From Planococcus maritimus (GTDB lineage: Bacteria; Bacillota; Bacilli; Bacillales_A; Planococcaceae): a DNA stretch of 64,000 nt. Shown piece after piece: positions 35,129 through 48,470 of the stretch. The stretch's first letter is position 1, and every line of letters begins with the position of its first letter. The stretch spans positions 930,001-994,000 of the forward strand of contig NZ_LTZG01000001.1 in NCBI RefSeq assembly GCF_001592825.1. Reading direction: 5' to 3'. The translations under genes were made by a program, and so were the position numbers. Below the pieces are notes generated by a model. That model saw nothing but the letters and a program-made list of their open reading frames with translations. It was not told the origin of the DNA and ran no database searches.

Positions 35129-37848
35129 ATCAATTCCAAACTGAAGGAAGCCGCACCTATTATTTAAAAATCGAGCAGTCGGACATGTTCCGGCTACAGG
35201 CCTATAACGACAGCGGAAACCGGATTCCTCCGGAAATTTGGTCGCCGTTCTTGTTTTTTGCTGACAAAGCAAGCTTTTTCGGCATGAATACCCAGACGGA
35301 TGGCTTAGACCTGTTGTTGACACCAGCAGATTTTGTCCGCTTGTTCCAGCAGGCCCCGCACCATTATGTCCAATTTTCAGGACGCCGGTTGCAAGATGAA
35401 GCTTGGCTGAAACTTGCGCGCCGCGTCTCTGATTCCTTGAACGATTCTGCTTTGTGGCAACACGTCCATGTCGAGGAAGGCACCATTTCCATCGACCCGG
35501 CCTATGGCGATGCAGAAATCCGTTCATTCTTGACCGATACGATCGAGCATCAATTGCGCCAAAAAGGGCTCACTTCCGAACAATTGCCGTACCTCTTGCA
35601 CTTTGTCGAGCATGCCGGCTGGGATGGGCTCGAACCGGCGGATGATTTCGTGCTGGCCATGCAATTGACCGAACCGGACGACAGTGGCCTTTGGGCTTTC
35701 CGAACGGCGCTACGTACGAAACGCGGCAGCGCATATTGGACACCGTCAAAACGTCGTGAGAACGAAGTGATTGAAAAAGTCCTGCCTGAAAAATGGCGTG
35801 CTCATGCGCGTGACATTCAAGAACGCCAAAGCTTGATCCTCAGCCTATGCCCTTCTGTCGAGCGCTATGAAGCCGATCAGATGTATATCGCCCGTTGGAC
35901 CGATGCGGAAGTCCTGAGCTTCCTGCGCAACGATGCTGATCTATTGCAGGCATTCGGCGTGGAAGTGTCGATCCCTTCCTGGCTGCAAGCTGTTCAGGAA
36001 TCGAAAGTCCGCGTCAAAGCAAATGTGACTTCACCGGCGAAAAAAGCTTCTGTCGTGGGCTTGGATCAAATTATCAACTTCGACTGGAAGTTCTCACTCA
36101 ATGGTCATGAATTGAGCATGCAGGATTTTGAGCAGTTGGTGACGGAAAACCGTGAATTTATCCGCGTCGGCAACGAGTGGGTACGCATCGACTCCAATTT
36201 ATTGATGCAGCTGCGCCAAATGATCGAAGAAGCGGAAGATGCTGATTGGACGCTGAAAGATATGCTGTTCCATAATGTGCCGGATGTCATGCTCGAAGAA
36301 CCCGGTGAGGAAGACGATCCGCTTGTCGAGTTTCATTTGAATAATTCCTTGAAAGTATTGCTCGATAAATTGCTGGATAAGCGTGACCTGCCGGAAACCC
36401 CATTACCGAAGAACTTGATGACCGAACTGCGCCCTTACCAGAAGACCGGTTTCGATTATTTAACGTTTATGCGCGAGGAAGGATTTGGCTTGTGTCTGGC
36501 CGACGATATGGGGCTCGGCAAGACCGTTCAATTGATCGCTTACTTGCTGCATGTACACAGCGAAAAACCGAAACAGCCGTCGCTCATCATTTGCCCAACT
36601 TCGGTTCTCGGCAACTGGCAAAAAGAGTTGGAACGTTTTGCACCTGATTTAAAAGTCGCGACGCATTACGGCAGCAACCGTCCGAAAGGCCAGGCTTTCC
36701 TGGACTCGCTTGCATTGGAACAACCCGATGTGGTGCTGTCGACGTACGGCATCGCTTCTTCCGACAGCGTCGAAATCCAATCGATTACATGGACGAGTAT
36801 TACGCTCGACGAAGCCCAAAACATCAAAAATATGTACACGAAGCAATCGCGGACGATCCGCAAATTTAAAGGGCAGCATCATATTGCGCTCACCGGGACC
36901 CCCATTGAAAACCGTTTGTCTGAATTATGGTCGATATTCGATTTCATCAATAAAGGCTACCTGTACCGCATCAAGCAGTTCCAGGAAGCCTTTATGGTGC
37001 CGATTGAGCGGGATGATTCCGAGCAGGCCAAGGAAAAGCTGCGGCAGCGCATTCAGCCATTTCTATTGCGCCGCACGAAAAAAGATCCCGAACTTCAGCT
37101 CAATTTACCGGAAAAACTGGAGCAATTGGAATATTGCCCACTGACGCCGGAACAAGCCGCGTTATATGAGGGGCTCGTACAGGATACGGTGCAAAAGATG
37201 GGGACGCTCACAGGCTTCGAGAAAAAAGGCCTCGTCCTGAAAATGCTCAGCAAGCTAAAACAGCTATGCAATCACCCGTCCCTTTACTTGAAAGAGCCGT
37301 ATACGACTGCAGACGAGTTATTGCCCCGCTCTCAAAAACTCGAGCGTATCGTGACACTTGCGGGGGAAATCGCGGAACGTGGGGAACAGTGCTTGATCTT
37401 TACACAGTACATTGGAATGGGCCATTTGCTGCAGCAGGCGCTGAATGAATTATACGGGCATGAAGTGCCGTTCTTAACCGGCCATATGCCGAAAAACCAA
37501 CGGGATTCACTCGTCGCTTCTTTCCAAAATGGCGAATTTCCGATATTCATCCTTTCCTTGAAAGCTGGCGGCACCGGCCTTAATTTAACGGCGGCTACGC
37601 ATGTCTTGCATGCAGACCGCTGGTGGAACCCGGCCGTGGAGAATCAAGCGACCGACCGAGCATACCGCATCGGCCAAACGCAATTTGTCCACGTCCATAA
37701 GTTCGTAACAATCGGGACAATCGAAGAAAAAATCGATTCATTGCTTACGCAGAAGCAATCGATGTCAGACCAATTTATTCAATCCAGCCAGTGGATGACC
37801 GATCTATCCGATGATGAATTGAAAGAATTGTTCACTTATAGCTTTTAA
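35125..37848 (+). CDS. ywqA: SNF2/SWI2-family DEAD-like helicase
   Basis: A 907-aa ATP-dependent DNA translocase. The N-terminal 430 residues are bacteria-specific. The helicase core starts with LRPYQKTGFDYL (Q-like motif). It has Walker A CLADDMGLGKTVQL, the Walker B variant LDEAQNIKN, TGTPIENRLSELWSIFDF (III), and the C-terminal motifs SLKAGGTGLNLTAATHV and DRAYRIGQ. All motifs are intact, so it should be active. It is coupled to the SWIM gene by a 4-bp overlap and is followed by a strong terminator. Confidence 0.95.
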   Translation: MNQFQTEGSRTYYLKIEQSDMFRLQAYNDSGNRIPPEIWSPFLFFADKASFFGMNTQTDGLDLLLTPADFVRLFQQAPHHYVQFSGRRLQDEAWLKLARRVSDSLNDSALWQHVHVEEGTISIDPAYGDAEIRSFLTDTIEHQLRQKGLTSEQLPYLLHFVEHAGWDGLEPADDFVLAMQLTEPDDSGLWAFRTALRTKRGSAYWTPSKRRENEVIEKVLPEKWRAHARDIQERQSLILSLCPSVERYEADQMYIARWTDAEVLSFLRNDADLLQAFGVEVSIPSWLQAVQESKVRVKANVTSPAKKASVVGLDQIINFDWKFSLNGHELSMQDFEQLVTENREFIRVGNEWVRIDSNLLMQLRQMIEEAEDADWTLKDMLFHNVPDVMLEEPGEEDDPLVEFHLNNSLKVLLDKLLDKRDLPETPLPKNLMTELRPYQKTGFDYLTFMREEGFGLCLADDMGLGKTVQLIAYLLHVHSEKPKQPSLIICPTSVLGNWQKELERFAPDLKVATHYGSNRPKGQAFLDSLALEQPDVVLSTYGIASSDSVEIQSITWTSITLDEAQNIKNMYTKQSRTIRKFKGQHHIALTGTPIENRLSELWSIFDFINKGYLYRIKQFQEAFMVPIERDDSEQAKEKLRQRIQPFLLRRTKKDPELQLNLPEKLEQLEYCPLTPEQAALYEGLVQDTVQKMGTLTGFEKKGLVLKMLSKLKQLCNHPSLYLKEPYTTADELLPRSQKLERIVTLAGEIAERGEQCLIFTQYIGMGHLLQQALNELYGHEVPFLTGHMPKNQRDSLVASFQNGEFPIFILSLKAGGTGLNLTAATHVLHADRWWNPAVENQATDRAYRIGQTQFVHVHKFVTIGTIEEKIDSLLTQKQSMSDQFIQSSQWMTDLSDDELKELFTYSF

Positions 37849-37887
37849 AAAATCCGGCCAGGACCCCACCTGGCTGGATTTTTTTTT
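37849..37887 (+). terminator. Terminator of the SNF2 gene
   Basis: A 13-bp stem pairing AAATCCGGCCAGG with CCTGGCTGGATTT (one G-U), then nine T. Confidence 0.92.
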
Positions 37888-37899
37888 GGACAGCGATTA

Positions 37900-38043
37900 T
37901 CAGTTTTTTTCGCCTGTGGCGAAGACCCGTTTCAGTTCTGACAGCTCCCGCTCCGCTTCAATCATGCGCTGGTGAAGCGAAGCGGTCAGTTTGATCAATT
38001 GCTCCATATGGACTTCCAACTGGAGCTGAAGTTCTTTCGGCAT
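37900..38043 (-). CDS. Small coiled-coil protein, 47 aa
   Basis: The frame reads MPKELQLQLEVHMEQLIKLT at its start and ends RVFATGEKN. Regular spacing of Leu, Ile and Met over residues 5-40 suggests one amphipathic helix or a short coiled coil. GGAGG lies 8 nt before the ATG, a strong site. It begins 20 bp after ssbB on the same strand, so it is probably co-transcribed with it. I do not recognise it. Confidence 0.6.
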   Translation of the reverse strand: MPKELQLQLEVHMEQLIKLTASLHQRMIEAERELSELKRVFATGEKN

Positions 38044-38063
38044 TCCATTTGCCTCCTTATGCA

Positions 38064-38474
38064 TCAACTGTTCACCTGCTCAGTTTCGGGCGGCTGGAAA
38101 TCGAATTCTGCATTAGGATCCGTATCCGTCCGCTTGGGGGTGAGGTCATCTGAGGGCTTTCGTTTATCGAGGAAACGTACTTGGTCGCCAATAACTTCCG
38201 TTACATAGATTCGGGAGCCATCTTCCTTGTCGTAATGGCGGGATTGGATCCTCCCAGTGATGGCCACTTGCGATCCTTTCATGCAATACTTGGCGACGTT
38301 TTGGGCAGTCCGCCCCCAAGTCGAGCACAGGACGTAATCGCTTTCGATTTCCCCTCGCTGATTTCTGAAATTGCGGGAAATCGCCACGACGAAGGTAGTA
38401 TGTATACGCCCTTCTCCCAGCACCCGCATCGACGGGTCTTTCGTTAACCGCCCAACAATGCCTACTTGATTCAT
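38064..38474 (-). CDS. ssbB: Single-stranded DNA-binding protein SsbB
   Basis: A 136-aa OB-fold protein. MNQVGIVGRLTKDPSMRVLGEG, the aromatic and basic DNA-contact positions, and CSTWGRTAQNVAKYCMKGSQVAITGRIQ match SSB. The tail is short and ends ETEQVNS, lacking the DDDIPF-type acidic tip, as in B. subtilis SsbB (YwpH), which acts in natural transformation. Neighbours ywqAB and ywpF match that locus. I use the ATG at 38474 because AAGGAGG lies 8 nt upstream; a GTG 9 nt earlier overlaps the RBS. Confidence 0.9.
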   Translation of the reverse strand: MNQVGIVGRLTKDPSMRVLGEGRIHTTFVVAISRNFRNQRGEIESDYVLCSTWGRTAQNVAKYCMKGSQVAITGRIQSRHYDKEDGSRIYVTEVIGDQVRFLDKRKPSDDLTPKRTDTDPNAEFDFQPPETEQVNS

Positions 38475-38793
38475 TGATTTCACCTCCTTGCCGGTAAGGC
38501 CGATTCAGCTGTTGATACACTGTCCTGCCGGTAATGAAAGCATACTCATTTCACTATTTCCTTGGCAATGTGGCAAATCGCGAATTTGCAGGAATTTTGG
38601 GTATCATTTCCTGGATTCTAAAATAGGCAAAAAAAATTTTTAGCCTTTCTGTAGCTAAAAATAAAGTATTGCCTAATCCGCTGGCTATAATGAAAAAAAC
38701 ATCTTTCAAGATATATGGTTTTTTCTCTAGACATTCACCGGGCAATTTCGTGCTATGCTATACTGAAACAAAGCTTTATCTGGAGGGAATTGC
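38475..38793. other. Divergent intergenic region ssbB / ywpF
   Basis: A 319-bp AT-rich gap. It holds a GCAAAT/ATTTGC inverted repeat with a 5-bp centre (near 38573), an imperfect AT palindrome around 38628-38649, and a TATAAT at 38686-38691 without a good -35. No gene is apparent. Promoters for both flanking genes must lie here, but I cannot place them firmly. Confidence 0.5.
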
Positions 38794-39237
38794 ATGAAAA
38801 CCTTTAAAATGCTGTCGCTCGCCGTAGTGGATGGTGAACAACTCATCAACTACCCGCTCCACGACGGCCTGATCATCAATCAGGAAAATTCCCAGCGATC
38901 GTGGGTACTTGAGCTGCTGGTGGACGAGAAACACGAAGGCGTTTTTCTTGATATGAAGCAAAATGGCAAAGTCTATGATGTCAAAGTCGTTATTTCCTAT
39001 CCTGGAAACGAGCCAGCGACGTTCGAAGTGATTATCCATGCCGTCAAACCAATCGGCGGCCACGTGTCTGTTTTGATGAAAGGGACCTTAAAACGCGCCC
39101 GCCGCAAATACGCCGAGACTTTATTGTCTGAGCTGTTAGAAGACGGTCTTGAAGGACAAGATCTGCTCGACCGTTTTGAAACGGACATGAGGGAACGTCC
39201 CGTTTTGCGCAAAGATGAAAGCAAATCCACTTCATGA
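38794..39237 (+). CDS. ywpF: YwpF-like protein
   Basis: A 147-aa soluble protein starting MKTFKMLSLAVVDGEQLINY, with a beta-rich N-terminal 95 residues and a charged helical tail. Sequence style, length and the ssbB-ywpF-fabZ context match YwpF of Bacillales. The function is unknown. CTGGAGGGAA lies 6-7 nt before the ATG. Confidence 0.8.
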   Translation: MKTFKMLSLAVVDGEQLINYPLHDGLIINQENSQRSWVLELLVDEKHEGVFLDMKQNGKVYDVKVVISYPGNEPATFEVIIHAVKPIGGHVSVLMKGTLKRARRKYAETLLSELLEDGLEGQDLLDRFETDMRERPVLRKDESKSTS

Positions 39238-39238
39238 A

Positions 39239-39277
39239 AAAAAAAACGCCTCCCGCGGCTGCGGGAGGCGTTTTTTG
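39239..39277. terminator. Bidirectional terminator between ywpF and fabZ
   Basis: A stem of about 16 bp (A-run, CGCCTCCCGC / GCGGGAGGCG, T-run) around GGCT. It serves the convergent genes on both sides. Confidence 0.93.
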
Positions 39278-39278
39278 G

Positions 39279-39716
39279 TTATTTTTCTTGGACTGGCCCA
39301 AGTGCGAAGAGGATATCGCATTCACAAGCGATTTCTCCGTCTACAGTCGCAATCGCATGGCCTCTGCCCATAGAACCGCGCAGACGCGTCAATTCCACTT
39401 CTAGGCGCAATTGATCGCCTGGAGTCACTTGGCGTTTAAAGCGGCAATTATCAATGCCTGTGAAAAAGGCTAAGCGCCCTTTGTTTTCTTCCATCTGAAG
39501 AACAGCAGCTGCCCCCACCTGCGCCAGTGCTTCCACTATCAAAACACCTGGCATAACAGGATAACCTGGAAAATGGCCGTTAAAGAAATCTTCATTGGCG
39601 GTTACGTTTTTTAATCCGACCGCTTTCTTTCCTGCATCAATTTCAATAATCCGATCGACCATCAAAAATGGGTACCGGTGAGGCAAAATTGCCTGTACTT
39701 GTTCTGTCGTCAACAT
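39279..39716 (-). CDS. fabZ: 3-hydroxyacyl-ACP dehydratase
   Basis: Hot-dog fold dehydratase of 145 aa in type II fatty acid synthesis. [13 protein letters not shown] at the N-terminus, catalytic His in [14 protein letters not shown] and Glu in [10 protein letters not shown] are intact. I use the ATG at 39716, which matches the family N-terminus ([16 protein letters not shown]). The in-frame ATG at 39755 has no RBS. It lies in the usual place beyond mbl, after the epuA-like gene. Confidence 0.95.
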   Translation of the reverse strand: MLTTEQVQAILPHRYPFLMVDRIIEIDAGKKAVGLKNVTANEDFFNGHFPGYPVMPGVLIVEALAQVGAAAVLQMEENKGRLAFFTGIDNCRFKRQVTPGDQLRLEVELTRLRGSMGRGHAIATVDGEIACECDILFALGPVQEK

Positions 39717-39776
39717 ATTAAGTCCATTCCCTTCTACACGTTCTGCTTGTCTCATTTAAGCGCTATCACTCACTGA

Positions 39777-40040
39777 TTAAGTGACGCCGCGCATGATATC
39801 CAAAATATGCTGCCAAGTTTCCCATTTAAGTGCATCTCCAGCGTTGCCGTCTCCAATGACGCCATAACCGATCATCGCACCGAGTGCTGCCATCACAACG
39901 AGCAACGCAATAACCAAAAGGATTCGCAGCCAGATCGGAAACAAGCGGATTTGGACCCAGCGCGTTTTTTTCTGTGGTCTATCAGTTTGTGTATTCGGTT
40001 TATCTGGCTGTGTGGCGCCAGTTTTAGGTGATTGTGCCAT
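39777..40040 (-). CDS. epuA: EpuA-family small membrane protein (often mislabelled RNA polymerase beta)
   Basis: An 87-aa protein with a polar, Thr/Gln/Lys-rich N-terminal 27 residues, WVQIRLFPIWLRILLVIALL starting one transmembrane helix (about 32-58), and a short outside tail. This is the EpuA (PF11772) pattern seen next to murA/mbl/fabZ in Firmicutes. Databases often call it DNA-directed RNA polymerase subunit beta, which its size rules out. The function is unknown. AAAGG lies about 11 nt before the ATG. Confidence 0.8.
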   Translation of the reverse strand: MAQSPKTGATQPDKPNTQTDRPQKKTRWVQIRLFPIWLRILLVIALLVVMAALGAMIGYGVIGDGNAGDALKWETWQHILDIMRGVT

Positions 40041-40143
40041 TGCTATGTCAACCTTTCTTCTTTAAATGCCCCATGCTCATCAAGTTCTTTCACTATCTGC
40101 CATTATACTAAAAAGTAGAGCTTATGGGACAATAATTTGAATA

Positions 40144-41139
40144 TTATCTCCTTGCACGGAAAACATCCTGCTTCGCTTCAAGCATTTTTCCAGTCCCAAG
40201 AGCCACGCATTCTTTCGGATGTTCCGCAATGCCAATCGGGATTTCTAGCCGTTCTGCCAGTAACCGGTCCAGACCTCCAAGCAATGCGCCTCCACCGGTC
40301 AAAACCCCACCGCGGTCGATAATATCCGCTGCCAGCTCAGGAGGTGTTTGTTCGAGCACCATGCGCACGCCTTCTGCCACCAACTCAACAGACTCGCGCA
40401 AAGCTTCTGTAATTTCCTGCGCTGTAAGCGTAATTGTCCGTGGATAGCCTGTCAGCATATCCCGTCCACGAATCTCCATCGTCGCTTGTTGATCGCCACT
40501 GACTGTGCCAAACTCAACTTTTAGTTTTTCAGCAGTGCGTTCCCCAATCAATAGTTTGTACTTTCTCTTGATGTAATGAAGAATGTCCAAATCAAAATGA
40601 TCCCCTGCAGTTTTCAATGTGACGCTTTTGACAATCTCCCCCATCGATAAGACGGCAATATCGGAAGTGCCACCGCCAATATCGATTACGAGACTCGCAT
40701 CCGCCTGGTAAATATCAAGCCCTGCTCCAATCGCCGCTACTTTCGGTTCCACTTCCACATAAACTTTACGTGCGCCGGCTTTCTCGGCCACTTCACGAAT
40801 GGCCTTTTGTTCGATACTCGTGATATTCGCCGGACAGCAAATGAGGATTCGCGGCTTCATCATAAAGCCTTTCAATTTCAACACTTGCATAAAATGCTTG
40901 AGCATGAGCTCTGTAATGTCAAAATCATGGATGACGCCATCTTTTAACGGCCGGATGACTGCAATATGCTGGGGTGTCCGTCCCATCATCTTTTGGGCTT
41001 CCGTGCCAACTGCTATAAGTTCATTGGACTTCTTGTCTACTGCTACAACGGACGGCTCATTTAAAATGATGCCCTTGCCTTTTACATAGATCAGCACATT
41101 AGCTGTTCCAAGATCGATGCCGATATCTTTCGAAAACAT
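40144..41139 (-). CDS. mbl: MreB-family actin-like protein Mbl
   Basis: A 331-aa bacterial actin that guides lateral wall synthesis. Phosphate-1 motif IGIDLGTANVLIYV, VIDIGGGTSDIAVLS (phosphate 2) and the adenosine motif GGVLTGGGALLGGLD are intact. Its location between murA and fabZ is that of mbl rather than mreB (which sits with mreCD). Presence of Mbl suggests at least some lateral wall growth. In B. subtilis spoIIID lies immediately upstream; here only 245 bp separate it from murA. Confidence 0.93.
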   Translation of the reverse strand: MFSKDIGIDLGTANVLIYVKGKGIILNEPSVVAVDKKSNELIAVGTEAQKMMGRTPQHIAVIRPLKDGVIHDFDITELMLKHFMQVLKLKGFMMKPRILICCPANITSIEQKAIREVAEKAGARKVYVEVEPKVAAIGAGLDIYQADASLVIDIGGGTSDIAVLSMGEIVKSVTLKTAGDHFDLDILHYIKRKYKLLIGERTAEKLKVEFGTVSGDQQATMEIRGRDMLTGYPRTITLTAQEITEALRESVELVAEGVRMVLEQTPPELAADIIDRGGVLTGGGALLGGLDRLLAERLEIPIGIAEHPKECVALGTGKMLEAKQDVFRARR

Positions 41140-41320
41140 GACGCCGTCCCCTTCCTTTACTTTTCGAGCTTGATTGAAATACAGTTATCTCAACCAACTC
41201 CATGTAGCAAATCTTCCATATTCCTAATCCTTCAATACAGCTTATCTAGTTAAAATTTTATCATAATCCTGCAATGACTGACAAAATTCTCCGAAAATAC
41301 TTTCACTTTGTGTTTCTACG

Positions 41321-41355
41321 AAAAAAGCCTACCGCTCAATTGTGCGGCAGGCCTT
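41321..41355 (-). terminator. Terminator of murA
   Basis: A 12-bp stem with two G-U pairs (arms around 41324-41335 and 41344-41355), then six T on the minus strand. It separates murA from mbl transcription. Confidence 0.85.
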
Positions 41356-41384
41356 GGATCTTATGAAGTATGAGTCCTGATGAT

Positions 41385-42683
41385 TTAAACCATTTGCTCT
41401 TCTTTTACTTCGATTGTTTCTGTCGATACGCGTTCAATGTCAGCCCCTAGAGCTTCAAGTTTCAAATGGAAATCTACATAACCGCGATCTAGATGATAGA
41501 GTTCATGTACACGTGTAATGCCTTCAGCAGCAAGTCCAGCCAATATCAATGCAGCTGCTGCACGAAGGTCTGTCGCTGATACTTGTGCGCCTTGTAATTT
41601 AGAAGGTCCTTCCATGATAACTGAACGTCCTTCAATCTTAACGGATGCGTTCATGCGGCGGAATTCCTCTACGTGCATAAAGCGGTTTTCAAAAACCGTC
41701 TCTGTCAAGATGCCGTTACCTTTAGCTGTCAGCATCAATGACATCATCTGCGATTGCATGTCTGTTGGGAATCCAGGATGCGGCATCGTCTTGATGTCGA
41801 TCGAACGGAGTGGACGTGTCGAGCGGATTCGCAAGCCTTCATCCGTTTCTTGAATATCGACACCCATTTCGCCCATTTTCGAAATCAAAGCTGCCATGTG
41901 TTCTGGCACTGCGTTCTCGATGATCACATCACCTTCAGTAATAGCTGCTGCTACCATGAATGTTCCAGCTTCCACACGGTCAGGAATGATTGAGTGGTTT
42001 GAGCCATGAAGCGTTTCGACACCTTCGATGCGCATTGTGTCAGTCCCAGCACCTTTGACGTTTCCGCCCATTTCGTTGATGTAGTTCGCAAGGTCAACAA
42101 TTTCCGGTTCTTTTGCTGCGTTTTCAATGATGGTGACACCGTCTGCAAGCGCTGCTGCCGACATGATGTTCTCAGTCGCTCCGACACTTGGAAAGTCGAG
42201 GTAAATTTTTGCTCCGCGCAAACGGCCATCTGTTTTCGCTTCTACAAAACCATTGCCGAACGTGATGCTCGCGCCCATAGCTTCAAAGCCTTTCAAATGC
42301 TGGTCGATTGGGCGTGATCCAATGGCACAGCCGCCTGGCAAAGCTACACGAGCAAATCCGTTACGTGCAAGTACCGGCCCCATGACTAGAATCGATGCGC
42401 GCATTTTGCGGACATATTCGAACTGTGCTTCGCTTGATAATTGTGAAGATGCGTCGATGTGCATCTCATTTTTTTCCGGGAAATATTCGATGTCGACATT
42501 CAAGCTTCTCAATACTTCTTGAATAGTATAGACATCAGCTAGATTCGGCACTTCCGTGATGATGCTTTTCCCTTCACTTGCAAGGAGCGCGCCTGCCAAT
42601 ACTGGCAATACTGCGTTCTTCGCGCCTTCTACACGTACTTTACCTGTTAATTTTTTTCCGCCTTTAACGATGATATGATCCAA
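41385..42683 (-). CDS. murA: UDP-N-acetylglucosamine 1-carboxyvinyltransferase
   Basis: A 432-aa EPSP-synthase-like enzyme, first committed step of peptidoglycan synthesis. Catalytic Cys119 in [18 protein letters not shown], the target of fosfomycin, is present, as are [14 protein letters not shown] and [17 protein letters not shown]. The start is TTG at 42683 (MDHIIVKGG): GGAGGG lies 7 nt upstream and the N-terminus then aligns with B. subtilis MurAA. The ATG at 42698 lies within that RBS. It has its own terminator. Confidence 0.95.
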   Translation of the reverse strand: MDHIIVKGGKKLTGKVRVEGAKNAVLPVLAGALLASEGKSIITEVPNLADVYTIQEVLRSLNVDIEYFPEKNEMHIDASSQLSSEAQFEYVRKMRASILVMGPVLARNGFARVALPGGCAIGSRPIDQHLKGFEAMGASITFGNGFVEAKTDGRLRGAKIYLDFPSVGATENIMSAAALADGVTIIENAAKEPEIVDLANYINEMGGNVKGAGTDTMRIEGVETLHGSNHSIIPDRVEAGTFMVAAAITEGDVIIENAVPEHMAALISKMGEMGVDIQETDEGLRIRSTRPLRSIDIKTMPHPGFPTDMQSQMMSLMLTAKGNGILTETVFENRFMHVEEFRRMNASVKIEGRSVIMEGPSKLQGAQVSATDLRAAAALILAGLAAEGITRVHELYHLDRGYVDFHLKLEALGADIERVSTETIEVKEEQMV

Positions 42684-42794
42684 AGCAAAACCCTCCATGT
42701 GTTTAATAATCCTTAATTTATACAGTTCTAACGTATATATCCCTATTTAATAGACTTTATAAGTTATAGTAGTTTCAAATTGAAAACCTTATCT

Positions 42795-42823
42795 ATAATA
42801 CCTTGTTTTTTGATAAGAAACAA
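42795..42823 (-). promoter_or_regulatory. Possible promoter of murA
   Basis: On the minus strand TTGTTT, 17 bp, TATTAT, about 110 bp before the TTG start. The gap 42684-43056 otherwise holds a 16-bp palindrome (42978-42993) and the ywzB hairpin. Confidence 0.4.
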
Positions 42824-42991
42824 GCATTACAAGGCTTTCTTATCAAAAAGTCAATATACCCCAAAGTTGTTCGTATGCATAGGTATTTTTATGTCCGTAA
42901 CGAAAAAAGAAATATTACAAAATGATTACACTTAATTGTTTCCCCAACTCAGTAGAAATAAACCCTCAGACAGTGAATATTTCCCGGGAAA

Positions 42992-43057
42992 TAGTAAAAC
43001 ATTGCCGATTTGCCATAGAAACGGCATGCATCCGTATGACCATGGCAAATCGGCAAT
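42992..43057 (-). terminator. Long hairpin after ywzB (probable terminator)
   Basis: A 16-bp perfect stem, ATTGCCGATTTGCCAT at 43001-43016 with its complement at 43042-43057, and a 25-nt loop that itself contains ACGG/CCGT. The minus strand continues GTTTTACTATTT, a broken T-tract. Confidence 0.65.
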
Positions 43058-43290
43058 TAAAACAGGTATGGCAACTGTCTAGACCATGCCGAGATTTCCA
43101 AAAAGAAATTAGAGACAGATGTCCCGATCACAATGCTCAAAAAGATATATAAAATTTGGGCCTGGAGTACATGATGCTTCGCTATCCATTTATCGAACAT
43201 CACAGCCCGCAATGCGTAAAAGGAAACGCCTGTGAAAAAAATGTGGCTGATGATTGAAATCAATGCTTGTTGACCGATGTACAACTCCAC
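43057..43290 (-). CDS. ywzB: DUF1146 membrane protein (YwzB)
   Basis: A 77-aa protein with two hydrophobic segments (about 8-32 and 43-65). Sequence character (QALISIISHIFFTGVSFYAL; LYIFLSIVIGTSVSNFFLE) and position between murA and atpC are those of YwzB/DUF1146. The function is unknown. It is separated from atpC by the atp terminator and followed by a large hairpin. Confidence 0.85.
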   Translation of the reverse strand: MELYIGQQALISIISHIFFTGVSFYALRAVMFDKWIAKHHVLQAQILYIFLSIVIGTSVSNFFLEISAWSRQLPYLF

Positions 43291-43409
43291 TTTACCCTCT
43301 CCTTCTGTCTCATATTCTACTAGTTGAAACTCCTATTGTTAGTATAGCTGAAATTATTTGTCATGCCATAAAACTTCATGCATATTTCTCATCATATTGC
43401 CCATTTCAA

Positions 43410-43449
43410 TAAAAAAGACGGACAGAAGCAATCGCTTCCGCCCGTCCGA
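43410..43449 (-). terminator. Terminator of the atp operon
   Basis: A 13-bp or longer stem (43417-43429 with 43434-43447, three G-U pairs possible) and a T-run, directly after atpC. Confidence 0.92.
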
Positions 43450-43454
43450 CTTTA

Positions 43455-46372
<2,918 letters not shown>

Positions 46373-46402
46373 TTATTTTTTCTTCCGATCCTGCCAGGGA
46401 GC

Positions 46403-47932
<1,530 letters not shown>

Positions 47933-47939
47933 TCATAAA

Positions 47940-48470
47940 TTAGCCGATCAATTGACGCTGCAGGCGAGCAAGTTTCGTGCTGACGCTGCTGTCGTAGATG
48001 CGGTTCCCGATTTGAAGGCGCAATCCCCCGATCAATGATGGGTCGATTACGTTTTCAATCCGTAAAGAATTTTTGCCGATGCTTTTCGCGAAAGCGGTGG
48101 AAAGAGATGCTGTTTCTTCTTCTGTCAACGGACGAGTCGAATAAACGACTGCATCTTCAATTCCTTGCTCTTCGTTGGAAAGCTGGATATAGCTTTGAGC
48201 CATATCACTGATTATGTTCATGCGTCTGCGTTCACCCAACATCTGTAGTGTATTGATCAAGTAGTGGTTAGCTCCTTGGAACACTTCGTTGATGAGGTTT
48301 GTGCGCTTATCCGCTGAAACTTTCGGAGAAACGATCAATTGGTATAGTTCAGGAGTCATCTTGAATACTTTACGTACTTCACGAAGATCCTTCTCGATTT
48401 CCAAAGTCACATTGTGCTCTTTGGCAACCTGGAATAATGCCGATGCGTAGCGCTCAGCGACTTGGCTCAT
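47940..48470 (-). CDS. atpH: ATP synthase F1 delta subunit
   Basis: A 176-aa stator subunit joining F1 to the peripheral stalk. The N-terminal helical bundle starts AERYASALFQVAKEHN and the C-terminal part contains DPSLIGGLRLQIGNRIYDSSV, both diagnostic. It overlaps atpF by 4 bp. Confidence 0.97.
   Translation of the reverse strand: MSQVAERYASALFQVAKEHNVTLEIEKDLREVRKVFKMTPELYQLIVSPKVSADKRTNLINEVFQGANHYLINTLQMLGERRRMNIISDMAQSYIQLSNEEQGIEDAVVYSTRPLTEEETASLSTAFAKSIGKNSLRIENVIDPSLIGGLRLQIGNRIYDSSVSTKLARLQRQLIG

Noticed and set aside
38669..38691. TTGCCT and TATAAT as a ywpF promoter
   Set aside because: The spacer is only 11 bp; the TATAAT may work with another element, but I cannot support the pair.
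42922..43152. Plus-strand ORF over the murA-ywzB gap
   Set aside because: It runs across the ywzB hairpin and the 3' end of ywzB, with no RBS.
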